Origin: a virus
Length of the DNA stretch: 54,292 nt
Strand: one strand, 5' to 3'
IMG/VR virus record: IMGVR_UViG_3300004770_000016
Span: 1-54,292 of that record
In this document: in pieces, positions 5,892 through 12,500 of the stretch
How the letters are laid out: every line of letters starts with the position of its first letter
How positions within the stretch are numbered: the first letter of the stretch is position 1
Notes under the pieces: generated by a model
The model's database searches: none
What the model was told of the DNA's origin: nothing
The model's input: the letters and a program-made list of their open reading frames with translations, nothing else
Position numbers and translations under genes: made by a program

Positions 5892-7111
5892 GCAGCGGAG
5901 CCTGATTGTTTTTGTTGGGCATAGGCCTGCTTGAGTGCTTGCAGCACACGACGGATACAGTCCGGTCTAGTTTGCGTTTTCTGCCATTCATCCTCCCAAA
6001 TCACCACCAAGGTAAAGCCTTTCTGGCGCAGATATTCTTCTTTTTCTTGATTTAGTCGTCTACGTTCGCCTGCCGTTTTTCCAACTTTGGGTAACGGGGT
6101 GTTGTCGTCCTGGAATCGTAAGGGGTTGGCATGGTAAAGATCGCCATAATACTCCACGATCATGGGAGGATCTTCTATGAATAGATCGATTTTGTATGAA
6201 TCTCCGTGACGGCCGCCAGTGGGGATTGGTACAGAGTGTTGAGGGTTCAGCGGTTGAATTTCGGGTAGCTGTGAGATTGTTTCAAAAAAATGTATTTCAC
6301 CTTGACTGCGCTGATGTACTTTTTGATTTTTTTTATAGTCTTGATGTAAAAGATCATAATCTGGCAGGTTTTTTAGGTGTCTTCTAATAGTTCCACGATC
6401 TCGATCAATTCTTAAGCTGATATATCCAGGATTATAGCCCTGCTGATACAATTCGCGTATTTCATGATCTTGTTGCACAGTGAACGACCTTTTTTCTCGT
6501 TTTTGCCTAGCCTTAAACTGCCTATCGACAACAGCAGATACACTGGGTATTGATCTATTTTTCTCACGAGCGATCTTAGCGATGGACCAGTTATATTCGC
6601 CCTCGGGATCATAGTGACTTCGTATGAATTCTTCATCGTCGGGAGTGAACGACCTTTTTTCTTGTTTTTGCCTAGCCTTAAACTGCCTATCGACAACATC
6701 AGATACACTGGCCGCTAATCTATTTAACACACCAGCGATCTTAGCGATGGACCAGTTATATTCGCCCTCGGGATCATAGTGACTTCGTATAAATTCTTCA
6801 TCGTCGGGAGTGAACTCTTGATAGGGTCGTTTGAGTTCCTGATCAAGATAGCGATGGATCAGGACATAACTCTTTCCTAACTGTTTAGCAATGGCCGCTG
6901 CATTTAATCCCTGTTTGGCCAAGTGATTGATAAGAAAATAGTTCTTTATGGTTTGCTCGGTTGTACCAGCACCCAGTTGGTAATCGTGGATGAGATCTTG
7001 CAGTATGTGGTGATCACTGTGATGCTGAGCTCGCAGTTGGCGCATGCGTGCTCTCTGTTGAACAGTAAACCCTCGAAACGCTTCTTGAATGAATAATTCA
7101 CGTAATAGCAT
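5888..7111 (-). CDS. Vsr/PD-(D/E)xK-like endonuclease with tandem DNA-binding modules and capsid-leader-like N-terminus
   Basis: 407 residues. The leader is MLLRELFIQE|AF, with IQE as a possible prohead protease site. Helix-turn-helix-like modules follow, including two adjacent 55-residue repeats (100-154, 155-209) differing at few positions; FTVQQ opens modules at 15 and 210. The C-terminus has a nuclease core: GDSYKIDLF (D309), MIVEYYGDLYHANP (E320) and FTLVVIWEDEW (~367-377), the arrangement of Vsr-like and homing-type nucleases. A repeat DNA target and possible delivery in the virion are inferences. A late box lies 5 nt before the ATG. Confidence 0.75.
   Translation of the reverse strand: MLLRELFIQEAFRGFTVQQRARMRQLRAQHHSDHHILQDLIHDYQLGAGTTEQTIKNYFLINHLAKQGLNAAAIAKQLGKSYVLIHRYLDQELKRPYQEFTPDDEEFIRSHYDPEGEYNWSIAKIAGVLNRLAASVSDVVDRQFKARQKQEKRSFTPDDEEFIRSHYDPEGEYNWSIAKIAREKNRSIPSVSAVVDRQFKARQKREKRSFTVQQDHEIRELYQQGYNPGYISLRIDRDRGTIRRHLKNLPDYDLLHQDYKKNQKVHQRSQGEIHFFETISQLPEIQPLNPQHSVPIPTGGRHGDSYKIDLFIEDPPMIVEYYGDLYHANPLRFQDDNTPLPKVGKTAGERRRLNQEKEEYLRQKGFTLVVIWEDEWQKTQTRPDCIRRVLQALKQAYAQQKQSGSAA
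6485..6814 (-). repeat. Tandem 165-bp direct repeat within the nuclease gene
   Basis: Two abutting 165-bp units (6650-6814 and 6485-6649) encode 55-residue modules, each beginning FTPDDEEFIRSHYDPEGEYN. Most differences cluster in the middle (GVLNRLAAS versus REKNRSIPS), which is probably the recognition helix. The flanks are almost identical, so the duplication is recent. Confidence 0.9.
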
Positions 7112-7116
7112 GTGGT

Positions 7117-7124
7117 TATTTATT
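7117..7124 (-). promoter_or_regulatory. Late promoter box, leaderless arrangement
   Basis: AATAAATA with 5 nt to the ATG at 7111. T4 spacing puts +1 on the A of ATG. No Shine-Dalgarno. Confidence 0.6.
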
Positions 7125-7216
7125 AGCGATCACGTGGTGAGTGTGCAGTGCACGGACTGCTAGTGATACACACACGAACCGGTCGCCGGATCGCGCACGG
7201 AGCCGGTGGAAGGCGG

Positions 7217-7241
7217 CTCAAATACCCCGCTGTACGTGATG
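7217..7241 (+). repeat. Dispersed repeat A, copy 1 (CAAATACCCCGCT)
   Basis: CTCAAATACCCCGCTGTACG followed by TGATG and a CACACA run. It shares about 24 bp with copy 2. Confidence 0.85.
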
Positions 7242-7277
7242 CGCACACACGCATACACACGCGCACACACGCACAAA
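7241..7277. repeat. Imperfect (CA)n array 1
   Basis: Alternating CA/CG dinucleotides (GCGCACACACGCATACACAC and on). This is alternating purine-pyrimidine sequence able to adopt Z-DNA and prone to slippage. Confidence 0.8.
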
Positions 7278-7660
7278 CCCGCAGAGATTGAGTGTGTGCC
7301 GGTGGAGGAAACACTGCCCGTGACCAGAGTCCGTGACCCGTGACCCGTGATCGCGATTCCGGAGCAAGAAAGAATGGTCCAGAACCGGTCAAGAAGCGGT
7401 TGGCACCATTTAAACTATGCCTCACTTCCTTCACCTTGTCACGGGGTTTCTAGCCCAGATTCCCTGCCGCTTGAACTTCAGACCGTGACAGAAACCTGGA
7501 ATAAAACCCCACCAAACCGTGAGGATTTTGGGCCAAAACGGTGGGGGTTTGAGACATTTCCCCACACTTTTTGAGGAATTTTGATCCATCTCAGTGTGGG
7601 GCTACCCTAGCACAGGATCCCACTACAACCACAGCCACCGGCTGGATCACAGTGGGGTTG

Positions 7661-7684
7661 TCAAATACCCCGCTGTACGTGATG
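7661..7684 (+). repeat. Dispersed repeat A, copy 2 (CAAATACCCCGCT)
   Basis: Preceded by CAGTGGGG, which can pair with CCCCGCTG (one G-T wobble) to form a hairpin with a TTGTCAAATA loop. Confidence 0.85.
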
Positions 7685-7790
7685 TGCACACACGTACATA
7701 TACACACACTAGCGCACACACACGTACATATACACACACGCACACACACGTACATGTATACACACACGCACACACGAGCACATGCACACC
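7685..7790. repeat. Imperfect (CA)n array 2
   Basis: About 105 bp of CACACA interspersed with repeated CACGTACATATACACACAC units. It appears to be an expanded version of the CA-rich leaders found before most genes of this island. Confidence 0.85.
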
Positions 7791-7921
7791 GGAAGCGTTT
7801 GATCCCGGAGCATGGGCACTGTGACCTGGCGCCGTGAGTGAGCTGACATGGATATGAGCACACACACATCGAATGGACACGGCGGCATCGGGGCACATCG
7901 AGGACTGGGCGGCGCAGGTGG

Positions 7922-7950
7922 TTGACACCTGTGGGGCAGTTGCATACACT
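7922..7950 (+). promoter_or_regulatory. Sigma70-type promoter for the gene at 7986
   Basis: TTGACA, 17 bp, TACACT, followed by a CACACAC leader and AGGAG. Confidence 0.7.
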
Positions 7951-7985
7951 AGCGGCTCACTAACACACACAGGAGAACACACACC

Positions 7986-8336
7986 ATGCCCAAGACAGCG
8001 GCTTCGCGCCACCTCACTGACCAGGAGATCGCAACCATCGCGAACCAAGCCCTGGCCGCGGCTCAGGAGGCCACCCAGAATTTTCTCGACGCCAACGGTG
8101 ATCGTGATCTGTGTGGATTTGCTTGGGTCACCCTCCGGCCTGCCACCACGCGCATGGCACGCTGGCTCCGGCAGCAGGGCGTGGCTCGGCCTGCACCGGG
8201 AGGCGGGGTACAGGTGTGGAATCCGGGTGGTCACCCTACCCAGTGCATCACGGCCCGGGAACAAGGCGCACGGGCCTTTGTCAAGGTCATGGAGCAACAC
8301 GGCATCCGGGCCCTGGCCAACAGTCGATTGGACTAG
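7986..8336 (+). CDS. Island ORFan, 116 aa
   Basis: 116 residues, soluble, no family recognised. A helical N-terminal half (HLTDQEIATIANQALAAAQE) is followed by FAWVTLRPATTRMARWLRQQ, a Gly-rich turn (PAPGGGVQVWNPGG) and a last helix with GARAFVKVMEQHGI. A structure-binding or enzyme-regulatory role is possible but not shown. It is the first gene of the island, with its own promoter, a CACACA leader and AGGAG 10 nt before the ATG. A run of nine T follows its stop, which may terminate transcription. Confidence 0.7.
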   Translation: MPKTAASRHLTDQEIATIANQALAAAQEATQNFLDANGDRDLCGFAWVTLRPATTRMARWLRQQGVARPAPGGGVQVWNPGGHPTQCITAREQGARAFVKVMEQHGIRALANSRLD

Positions 8337-8362
8337 CAGGCGATTTTTTTTTGAAAACGGGC

Positions 8363-8390
8363 TAGACAACGAGCCTGCATCGTGTATAAT
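8363..8390 (+). promoter_or_regulatory. Sigma70-type promoter for the gene at 8439
   Basis: TAGACA, 16 bp, TATAAT. An AACGTTGA palindromic segment follows the -10. Confidence 0.65.
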
Positions 8391-8438
8391 GTTCAACGTT
8401 GAGCAAGAGATGTTTTTTAACCAGCAAGGAGATTGAAC

Positions 8439-8678
8439 GTGGCCAAAGCCATTCCAGTTGATGTGACTTTTCCTGAGTCGGGCGAGACCCGCACTTTCCG
8501 CAGCATCCGTGCTGTGGCGCGCATGTTGAGCGGAACGGGCACTGAGTCGGGCGGTTTCCGCAAGACCATCAGTGCTCGTGCTGCCAACGGCTTTGTGTTG
8601 GCCCAGCCCGATGTGGTGCGCCATAACCGCTTGGCAGATGCCTGGGTGGCAGACCCAGGCTTGGAGCGAGTGGCCTAA
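8439..8678 (+). CDS. Island paralogous protein (SGETRTFRS/AVARMLSGTGT family), copy 1
   Basis: 79 residues. GTG is chosen as the start because AAGGAG lies 7 nt upstream; the in-frame TTG at 8433 would be too close. The core VTFPESGETRTFRSIRAVAR continues into MLSGTGTESGG, and the gene at 13443 shares nearly all of it, so the two are paralogues within one island. The layout (short strand, helix AVARMLSGTG, basic end) looks like a small DNA-binding or MocR-like fragment, but no family is recognised. Confidence 0.75.
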   Translation: MAKAIPVDVTFPESGETRTFRSIRAVARMLSGTGTESGGFRKTISARAANGFVLAQPDVVRHNRLADAWVADPGLERVA

Positions 8679-8684
8679 AGGCTC

Positions 8685-8714
8685 AGGGCAGCTGACCACC
8701 GGGTCAGCTGCCCT
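8685..8714 (+). terminator. Hairpin terminator after the gene at 8439
   Basis: A perfect 13-bp stem AGGGCAGCTGACC/GGTCAGCTGCCCT with an ACCG loop. The next promoter's TTGACA begins at the last stem base, so terminator and promoter are fused; no U-tract follows. Confidence 0.65.
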
Positions 8715-8742
8715 TGACACTCGTGAACGCACACCGTATAAT
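8714..8742 (+). promoter_or_regulatory. Consensus sigma70 promoter for the AAA+ ATPase gene
   Basis: TTGACA, 17 bp, TATAAT: a perfect match to consensus, followed by a CACACACA leader and AAGGAAG. Confidence 0.85.
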
Positions 8743-8781
8743 CACCCGTGAACCGGCAAGCACACACACAAGGAAGCCCAA

Positions 8782-9633
8782 ATGGCACGAGAAACCAACG
8801 TGATTGAACTGGATCCAGAAGCCGTGGCAGCGCGGGCTGCTGCTGTGGCCCAGGAGACCGACGATGAGATCCTGGCACGCTTGAACGAGCGATTCCAGAT
8901 CCTGGAAGACATGACCCTGGCAGTCAAGCGTGGATCGGTACGCAGCATGATCGTATCAGGTCCACCCGGCACGGGCAAGAGCCACGGCGTGGAACAGGTG
9001 CTCAGCCGCGACGACCTATTCAACACCCTGGCCCAGCGGCGGCCCAAGTACGAGATCGTGAAAGGAGCCACCAGTAGTGTGGGCCTGTATGCCAAACTGT
9101 TTGAGTATGCGGCTCCGGGCCATGTGCTGGTGTTTGACGACTGCGACACCATACTCATGGAAGAAGAAAGCCTCAACACCCTGAAAGGCGCCCTGGACTC
9201 GGGTGAACGGCGCTACATTTCGTGGAACAAGGACAGCCGCCTGCTGCGCACACAGGGCGTGCCGGACCGTTTTGAGTTCTCGGGTTCAGTGATCTTTATC
9301 ACCAACATCAAGTTTGACTTTGTGCGCAGCAAGAAACTGCGAGACCACTTGATGGCCCTGGAGTCGCGCAGCCACTACATTGATCTGCAGATGGACACCA
9401 CGCGAGAAAAGATCCTGCGCATACGCCAGATCGTGGCCCAAGGCATGCTGTCTCGCTATCTGTTTGAACAGGATCAAGAAGCCCAGATCATTGACTTCAT
9501 AGTGGAGCATCAGGAGCGACTGAGCGAGCTGAGCCTGCGCATGGTGCTGAAAATCGCGGATCTGCGCCGTGAGTTTCCAGACACTTGGCGCAACATGGCT
9601 CGCACCACCTGCATGAGCCGGCAGCGCCCGTGA
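8782..9633 (+). CDS. Phage AAA+ ATPase
   Basis: 283 residues. Walker A is GPPGTGKS at 60-67, Walker B VLVFDDCD at 115-122 and a sensor-1-like IFITN at 171-175. A helical C-terminal lid contains LSLRMVLKIADLRREFPDTW. A short charged N-terminus precedes the ATPase core. Such single-domain AAA+ proteins occur in many phages with undefined roles (remodelling or DNA handling). It has the best promoter of the island. A membrane-protein gene overlaps its stop (GTGA), so the two are translationally coupled and may act together at the membrane. Confidence 0.85.
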   Translation: MARETNVIELDPEAVAARAAAVAQETDDEILARLNERFQILEDMTLAVKRGSVRSMIVSGPPGTGKSHGVEQVLSRDDLFNTLAQRRPKYEIVKGATSSVGLYAKLFEYAAPGHVLVFDDCDTILMEEESLNTLKGALDSGERRYISWNKDSRLLRTQGVPDRFEFSGSVIFITNIKFDFVRSKKLRDHLMALESRSHYIDLQMDTTREKILRIRQIVAQGMLSRYLFEQDQEAQIIDFIVEHQERLSELSLRMVLKIADLRREFPDTWRNMARTTCMSRQRP

Positions 9634-9854
9634 CGGCCAGGTGGGCCTGGGCCCTGGCCCACTGGGCCATTTGGATGGCAGCTGCGGGCCTGGCCCACCT
9701 GGAAGGCCTGCCCTGGCCGCATGTGGCGGCCTGGGCCCTGCTGCTGCTGTGCCAGGAGTGGAACACGCGCCTCGTGTGGGAACACGAGGTGATGCAGGTG
9801 CTGGCGCGCGTCCGGCACCTGGTGGAGCAGGCGCGGGCCCCACCACACACGTGA
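9630..9854 (+). CDS. Small two-pass membrane protein coupled to the AAA+ ATPase
   Basis: 74 residues from a GTG that overlaps the ATPase stop (GTGA). Two Trp/Ala/Leu-rich helices at about 4-20 (RWAWALAHWAIWMAAAGLAH) and 30-42 (HVAAWALLLLCQEW) precede a soluble helical tail. The in-frame ATG at 9585 would lie deep inside the ATPase gene and is not favoured. No family recognised. The coupled arrangement suggests an ATPase-membrane partner pair; a hole-forming function is not shown. Confidence 0.65.
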   Translation: MTARWAWALAHWAIWMAAAGLAHLEGLPWPHVAAWALLLLCQEWNTRLVWEHEVMQVLARVRHLVEQARAPPHT

Positions 9855-9868
9855 ACAGCTCTCCAGCT

Positions 9869-9894
9869 CGCAGTGGGGCTGGCCGCGGCCCACT
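9869..9894 (+). terminator. Hairpin between the membrane gene and the next promoter
   Basis: GCAGTGGGGC pairs imperfectly with GCCCACTGGC around TGGCCGCG. It contains CAGTGGGG, the same word present in repeat-A hairpins. No T-run follows. Confidence 0.4.
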
Positions 9895-9906
9895 GGCAGG
9901 TGCGGC

Positions 9907-9934
9907 TTGACTTAGAGCTGTTTTCTGTTATAAT
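9907..9934 (+). promoter_or_regulatory. Sigma70-type promoter for the gene at 9965
   Basis: TTGACT, 16 bp, TATAAT, then a long CACACACATTCACACACA leader and AAGGAG. Confidence 0.85.
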
Positions 9935-9964
9935 ACACACACATTCACACACAAGGAGACTGCC

Positions 9965-10261
9965 ATGACCCTTTACAGCTATGCCGGAGTCAGCCGCCGC
10001 CAAGGACGCATGCGACCGCGTTGGGCCAACGATCAAGCTCGCATCCGGACCCTGATCCGCACCGGACACACGGACATTGATCTCATACCGTTGCCCAAGG
10101 CCATGACACGCACAGAGGCCCTGACCTGGCTGATCTCGATTGACTTTGACAACGGCAATCCGGAAGTGCGCGAGGCCCTGGAGGCCGCACTGGATCGACG
10201 CCAGACCCAAGAACCGGCCGAGGCTCAGGGCGTGGAGCCGGCCCAGGAGCCGGCCCACTGA
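9965..10261 (+). CDS. Island ORFan, 98 aa
   Basis: 98 residues, not recognised. A basic N-terminal third (SRRQGRMRPRWANDQARIRT) is followed by a conserved-looking core with DIDLIPLPKAMTRTEALTWL and an acidic, Pro/Glu-rich, probably disordered tail containing two PAQEPAH-like repeats. It has a strong promoter, a CA-rich leader and AAGGAG 8 nt before the ATG. A GC-rich hairpin follows directly. Confidence 0.7.
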   Translation: MTLYSYAGVSRRQGRMRPRWANDQARIRTLIRTGHTDIDLIPLPKAMTRTEALTWLISIDFDNGNPEVREALEAALDRRQTQEPAEAQGVEPAQEPAH

Positions 10262-10273
10262 CCCACCCGGTAC

Positions 10274-10299
10274 CGCACAGCCCGGTCGCGGGCTGTGCG
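10274..10299 (+). terminator. Hairpin between the genes at 9965 and 10321
   Basis: CGCACAGCCC pairs perfectly with GGGCTGTGCG around GGTCGC; ACTTTTGC follows. It ends only 12 nt before the next AAGGAG, so it may attenuate or stabilise instead of fully terminating; no separate promoter for the next gene is evident. Confidence 0.6.
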
Positions 10300-10320
10300 A
10301 ACTTTTGCAAGGAGCATACT

Positions 10321-10542
10321 ATGGGAATTTTGACCACATTTGGCAGGCCCTACGTGGAGTTTGATCCGGGCCAGCGCAGCCACCGCGAGTGGTTGCATCA
10401 GTTCCTGGCCACGGCCAGCTGGGGCCACTGTCCGGTGCGTTTTACCGTGAATCAAGAAGGTGAGCACTTGGCCGTGATACAGCGACGCCTGTTGGAATGG
10501 TACATGGACCGCGAGTTTGCGCGCCGTGGTGCCACAGGCTAG
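10321..10542 (+). CDS. Island ORFan, 73 aa
   Basis: 73 residues: MGILTTFGRPYVEFDPGQRS, a WLHQFLATASWGHCPVRF segment and a helical end (LLEWYMDREFARRG). Not recognised. CPVRFxVNQEGEHLAVI could form a short beta sheet. AAGGAG sits 8 nt before the ATG. It lies downstream of a hairpin and probably shares the transcript of the gene at 9965. Confidence 0.65.
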   Translation: MGILTTFGRPYVEFDPGQRSHREWLHQFLATASWGHCPVRFTVNQEGEHLAVIQRRLLEWYMDREFARRGATG

Positions 10543-10601
10543 CGGCGGACTGCCGGCCGGCCTCGGCCCTGGTACTCTCACACACACAGCAAGGAGCACA
10601 C

Positions 10602-10940
10602 ATGATACAGCCCAACTCACAGTTCCGTTATTGGCGAGCCGACCAAGTGGCCGAGTGCCTGGATGGCATTCCCGACAGCCTGTATCAACGCCTTTGGCAC
10701 ATCACCCAGCCTGAGCCTGTGACGCCAGGCCTGGATTATGGCGAAACGCCACCGGACAGTTGGGATCACTGCCTGGCCGCCCAGGGCTGGAGTCTGCTGA
10801 CTGAGGATCAGCAACGCCTGCTCAATCAGCTCATGGAGCAGTATCACGCTGCGCTGGGCTGGACCCAGGCTCAGCAGGATCGGGACATCCTGGACCAGAT
10901 CGACCACTTCAACTGGGTGGGCAGCCGGCACCACTATTGA
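10602..10940 (+). CDS. Island ORFan, 112 aa
   Basis: 112 residues. The start is the ATG preceded by a CACACACACAGCAAGGAGCA leader, not the upstream in-frame start at 10497, which would overlap the previous gene. Helical, acidic, Trp/Gln-rich: SQFRYWRADQVAECLDGIPD, then WDHCLAAQGWSLLTEDQQRL and a tail with HFNWVGSRHHY. No family recognised. No clear -35 element is visible before it, only a weak TACTCT at the -10 position. Confidence 0.65.
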   Translation: MIQPNSQFRYWRADQVAECLDGIPDSLYQRLWHITQPEPVTPGLDYGETPPDSWDHCLAAQGWSLLTEDQQRLLNQLMEQYHAALGWTQAQQDRDILDQIDHFNWVGSRHHY

Positions 10941-10942
10941 GG

Positions 10943-10971
10943 TTGACGGCGATCCGGCCCTAGTGTACATT
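10943..10971 (+). promoter_or_regulatory. Sigma70-type promoter for the 18-aa ORF and tRNA-Lys
   Basis: TTGACG, 17 bp, TACATT, preceded by GAGG as in several other island promoters and followed by a CACACAGACACACACG leader. Confidence 0.65.
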
Positions 10972-11006
10972 GCACACACAGACACACACGCTGCAAGGAG
11001 ACCCAC

Positions 11007-11063
11007 ATGCACACTTGGCCCTCGGATCAGGCGCTCGAGGCCTATCTGCCAGAACACGCTTAA
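11007..11063 (+). CDS. 18-residue ORF upstream of tRNA-Lys
   Basis: ATG to TAA encodes MHTWPSDQALEAYLPEHA. AAGGAG lies 8 nt upstream and a promoter precedes it, exactly as for the longer island genes. It ends 9 nt before the tRNA. It may be a real micropeptide or a translated leader that influences tRNA processing; it contains no Lys codon. Confidence 0.5.
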   Translation: MHTWPSDQALEAYLPEHA

Positions 11064-11072
11064 CACACCAAT

Positions 11073-11147
11073 GGGATCGTAGCTCAGAGGTAGAGCAATC
11101 GGCTTTTAACCGATTGGTCGAGAGTTCGAATCTCTCCGGTCCTACCA
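11073..11147 (+). tRNA. tRNA-Lys (anticodon UUU)
   Basis: A 75-nt cloverleaf. Acceptor GGGATCG/CGGTCCT (with G-T wobbles), D-stem GCTC/GAGC, anticodon stem ATCGG/CCGAT with loop CTTTTAA (anticodon TTT at 11105-11107), T-stem GAGAG/CTCTC with TTCGAAT, discriminator A and an encoded CCA. It is the only tRNA seen. Lys AAA is common in the AT-rich late genes, so the tRNA could support them on a more GC-rich host. Confidence 0.95.
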
Positions 11148-11181
11148 AATCACCACGTCCAAACAACGCAGGAAGACCAAA

Positions 11182-11610
11182 ATGGCCTACATGAATCAAG
11201 AAAGAAAAGCACAGGTTGCACCACTGGTCAAGGCCGTGTTAACACGCTACGGCGTGAAGGGGTCGCTGTCGGTTCGCAACCATATGACACTGTGCCTTAA
11301 CATCAAGGCGGGCACGATTGATTTCATTGACAATTTCATCAGCACGGATCAGGCACGGGGTCATGCCCATCCAATGACAGCCGAAACCATCCAGCGCCTC
11401 CGCAACGAGCAGAGCCTAGACGTTAACCCGTACTGGTTCCATGAGCACTTTTCAGATCGCGCTAGAGCATTCCTAAGCGATGTGATGACTGCGCTAAAGG
11501 GTGCGGGTTGGTACGACAAATCGGATGCGCACACGGACCACTTTGACACCGCTTACTATATTAGCATAAGCATTGGTGACTGGAAAAAGCCTTACCAGCT
11601 GATCGCGTAA
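11182..11610 (+). CDS. LPD29-like phage protein
   Basis: 142 residues. The start MAYMNQERKAQVAPLVKAVL, the GVKGSLSVRNHMTLCLNI segment and the VNPYWFHEHFSD motif match a family I recall as large-polyvalent-protein-associated domain 29 (LPD29), found alone in phages and fused in large mobile-element proteins. Function unknown. A typical C-terminus DTAYYISISIGDWKKPYQL is present, so it appears complete. CAGGAAG precedes the ATG; no promoter is visible between it and the tRNA, so it is probably co-transcribed. Confidence 0.85.
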   Translation: MAYMNQERKAQVAPLVKAVLTRYGVKGSLSVRNHMTLCLNIKAGTIDFIDNFISTDQARGHAHPMTAETIQRLRNEQSLDVNPYWFHEHFSDRARAFLSDVMTALKGAGWYDKSDAHTDHFDTAYYISISIGDWKKPYQLIA

Positions 11611-11639
11611 GTGACTGAATCTTGAGGCAAAACTGGTGC

Positions 11640-11668
11640 TTGACTATTCCATCACCAGAGACTATAAT
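11640..11668 (+). promoter_or_regulatory. Orphan sigma70-type promoter
   Basis: TTGACT, 17 bp, TATAAT. No ORF with a ribosome site begins within 200 bp downstream. This could drive a small RNA of about 210 nt ending near the repeat A hairpin. Confidence 0.6.
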
Positions 11669-11860
11669 GATCGCATATTGGCACGTGAGGGCGTCACCCT
11701 CTATTCTGGTCCGGAAGATGAGAAGCCCGTGACAGGGCAGGACCTTACCATTTGGTGCAAATGGCCTTGGCAACAGGACAGTCTTCCCAGGTCGAGAAGC
11801 GGGTGGAAGGTGGCAACACTACAATTACCGCCGCTGGGAAGAAGCTATTAGGAAAAAACC

Positions 11861-11884
11861 TCAAATACCCCGCTGTGTGGGGTT
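11861..11884 (+). repeat. Dispersed repeat A, copy 3
   Basis: TCAAATACCCCGCTGTGTGG followed by GGTTGAC. ACCCC/GGGGT pair around GCTGTGT, and the next promoter's -35 starts inside the stem. Confidence 0.85.
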
Positions 11885-11911
11885 GACAATGCCCACACAG
11901 CGTGGTACAAT
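11883..11911 (+). promoter_or_regulatory. Sigma70-type promoter for the gene pair at 11980
   Basis: TTGACA, 17 bp, TACAAT, directly abutting repeat A copy 3. The leader contains CTAGCCCAGAGGAGAGCCCTAG, a possible hairpin. Confidence 0.75.
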
Positions 11912-11979
11912 GCTGTTATCAAATCTAGCCCAGAGGAGAGCCCTAGATTATAACTAGTTGTAGTCAGGGAGAAAACACC

Positions 11980-12261
11980 ATGTATCTTGATGAAAGCACT
12001 GTGGAAAAAATGCGTGAGCAGTTGGCGCACAGAGACGAGATCATGACCGATGCACTGCGCAAGCGCGACGCGCACCGGCTCATGGCCCAGGAGTATCGAG
12101 ATCAGCTGGGTCAAGCACGGGTGCAGATCTCACAGCTGGAGGCACAGATGCAATCCCAGGCCGCGCAGCTGGATCAGCTGCGCACAGACAATCGGGATTT
12201 GGAAGCGTTCAATCGCATGCTGCAGAAGATGATACGACGTATGGCTCACAAGGACAAATAA
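11980..12261 (+). CDS. Island coiled-coil protein, 93 aa
   Basis: 93 residues, helical throughout with heptads from about residue 30 to the end (QISQLEAQMQSQAAQLDQLR, then DNRDLEAFNRMLQKMIRRM). Not recognised. GGGAG lies 10 nt before the ATG. The next gene starts 3 nt after the stop and is also a coiled coil, so the two may form a hetero-oligomer. Confidence 0.7.
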   Translation: MYLDESTVEKMREQLAHRDEIMTDALRKRDAHRLMAQEYRDQLGQARVQISQLEAQMQSQAAQLDQLRTDNRDLEAFNRMLQKMIRRMAHKDK

Positions 12262-12263
12262 AC

Positions 12264-12485
12264 ATGGTCAAGCGAACAAAGATTTTACACGAAGAACTGG
12301 AGTATGTGACCGCGCAACGCAACTGGACACTGGCACAAAAAAACTTTCGCCAGCTCAAACGCCGAGAGGGTGTCACGGACGAAGATCTAGCCCTGGCCAA
12401 ACAGCGCCTGGAAGTGTTCAAGTCCCGAGCACAGGAAACCAGCGCAGCGTTGACTCGCGCGGGGCTCAACAAGGGTTCTATCTAG
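12264..12485 (+). CDS. Island coiled-coil protein, 73 aa
   Basis: 73 residues, basic and helical: MVKRTKILHEELEYVTAQRN, then LAQKNFRQLKRREGVTDEDL and RLEVFKSRAQETSAALTRAG. The upstream gene's end supplies AAGGAC as the ribosome site. Not recognised. It is co-transcribed with the previous coiled-coil gene. Confidence 0.65.
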   Translation: MVKRTKILHEELEYVTAQRNWTLAQKNFRQLKRREGVTDEDLALAKQRLEVFKSRAQETSAALTRAGLNKGSI

Positions 12486-12500
12486 CCACAGGACACACAC

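Larger units (their letters stand above)
7126..7921. other. Gene-poor block with (CA)n arrays, hairpins and dispersed repeats
   Basis: No convincing gene in about 800 bp. Open frames here are low-complexity readings of alternating CA/TG sequence without ribosome sites. The block holds two copies of the CAAATACCCCGCT repeat (7217 and 7661), each followed by ACGTGATG and a CACACA run. It also holds two long alternating purine-pyrimidine arrays (about 7241-7277 and 7685-7790). A hairpin around 7504-7555 is built from CCCCACC...ACGGTGGGG and followed by T-rich sequence. The last ~100 bp lead into the promoter at 7922. Confidence 0.7.
11611..11979 (+). other. Intergenic region with two promoters and a repeat A copy
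   Basis: 369 bp without a convincing gene. It holds an orphan consensus-like promoter (11640), repeat A copy 3 (11861) and the promoter at 11883. A possible 41-codon frame (11761-11886) ends in KYPAVWG, which is simply the repeat translated, and has no ribosome site. RNA made from 11640 may be non-coding. Confidence 0.5.

Noticed and set aside
7123-7837. Several 75-103-codon frames over the (CA)n blocks
   Set aside because: Translations are tandem His-Thr or Cys-Val repeats caused by the array; no ribosome sites.
7647-8732. 361-codon minus-strand frame across the (CA)n array and genes at 7986-8678
   Set aside because: It is antisense to two well-supported genes with promoters and ribosome sites, and its sequence is low-complexity Cys/Val/Tyr from the CA array.
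9286-10258. Two long minus-strand frames (186 and 253 codons)
   Set aside because: They oppose the AAA+ ATPase, membrane protein and 98-aa genes; Pro/Arg/Ala-rich shadows of GC-rich coding.
11761-11886. 41-codon frame ending KYPAVWG
   Set aside because: No ribosome site; its end is just repeat A in translation and overlaps the next promoter.
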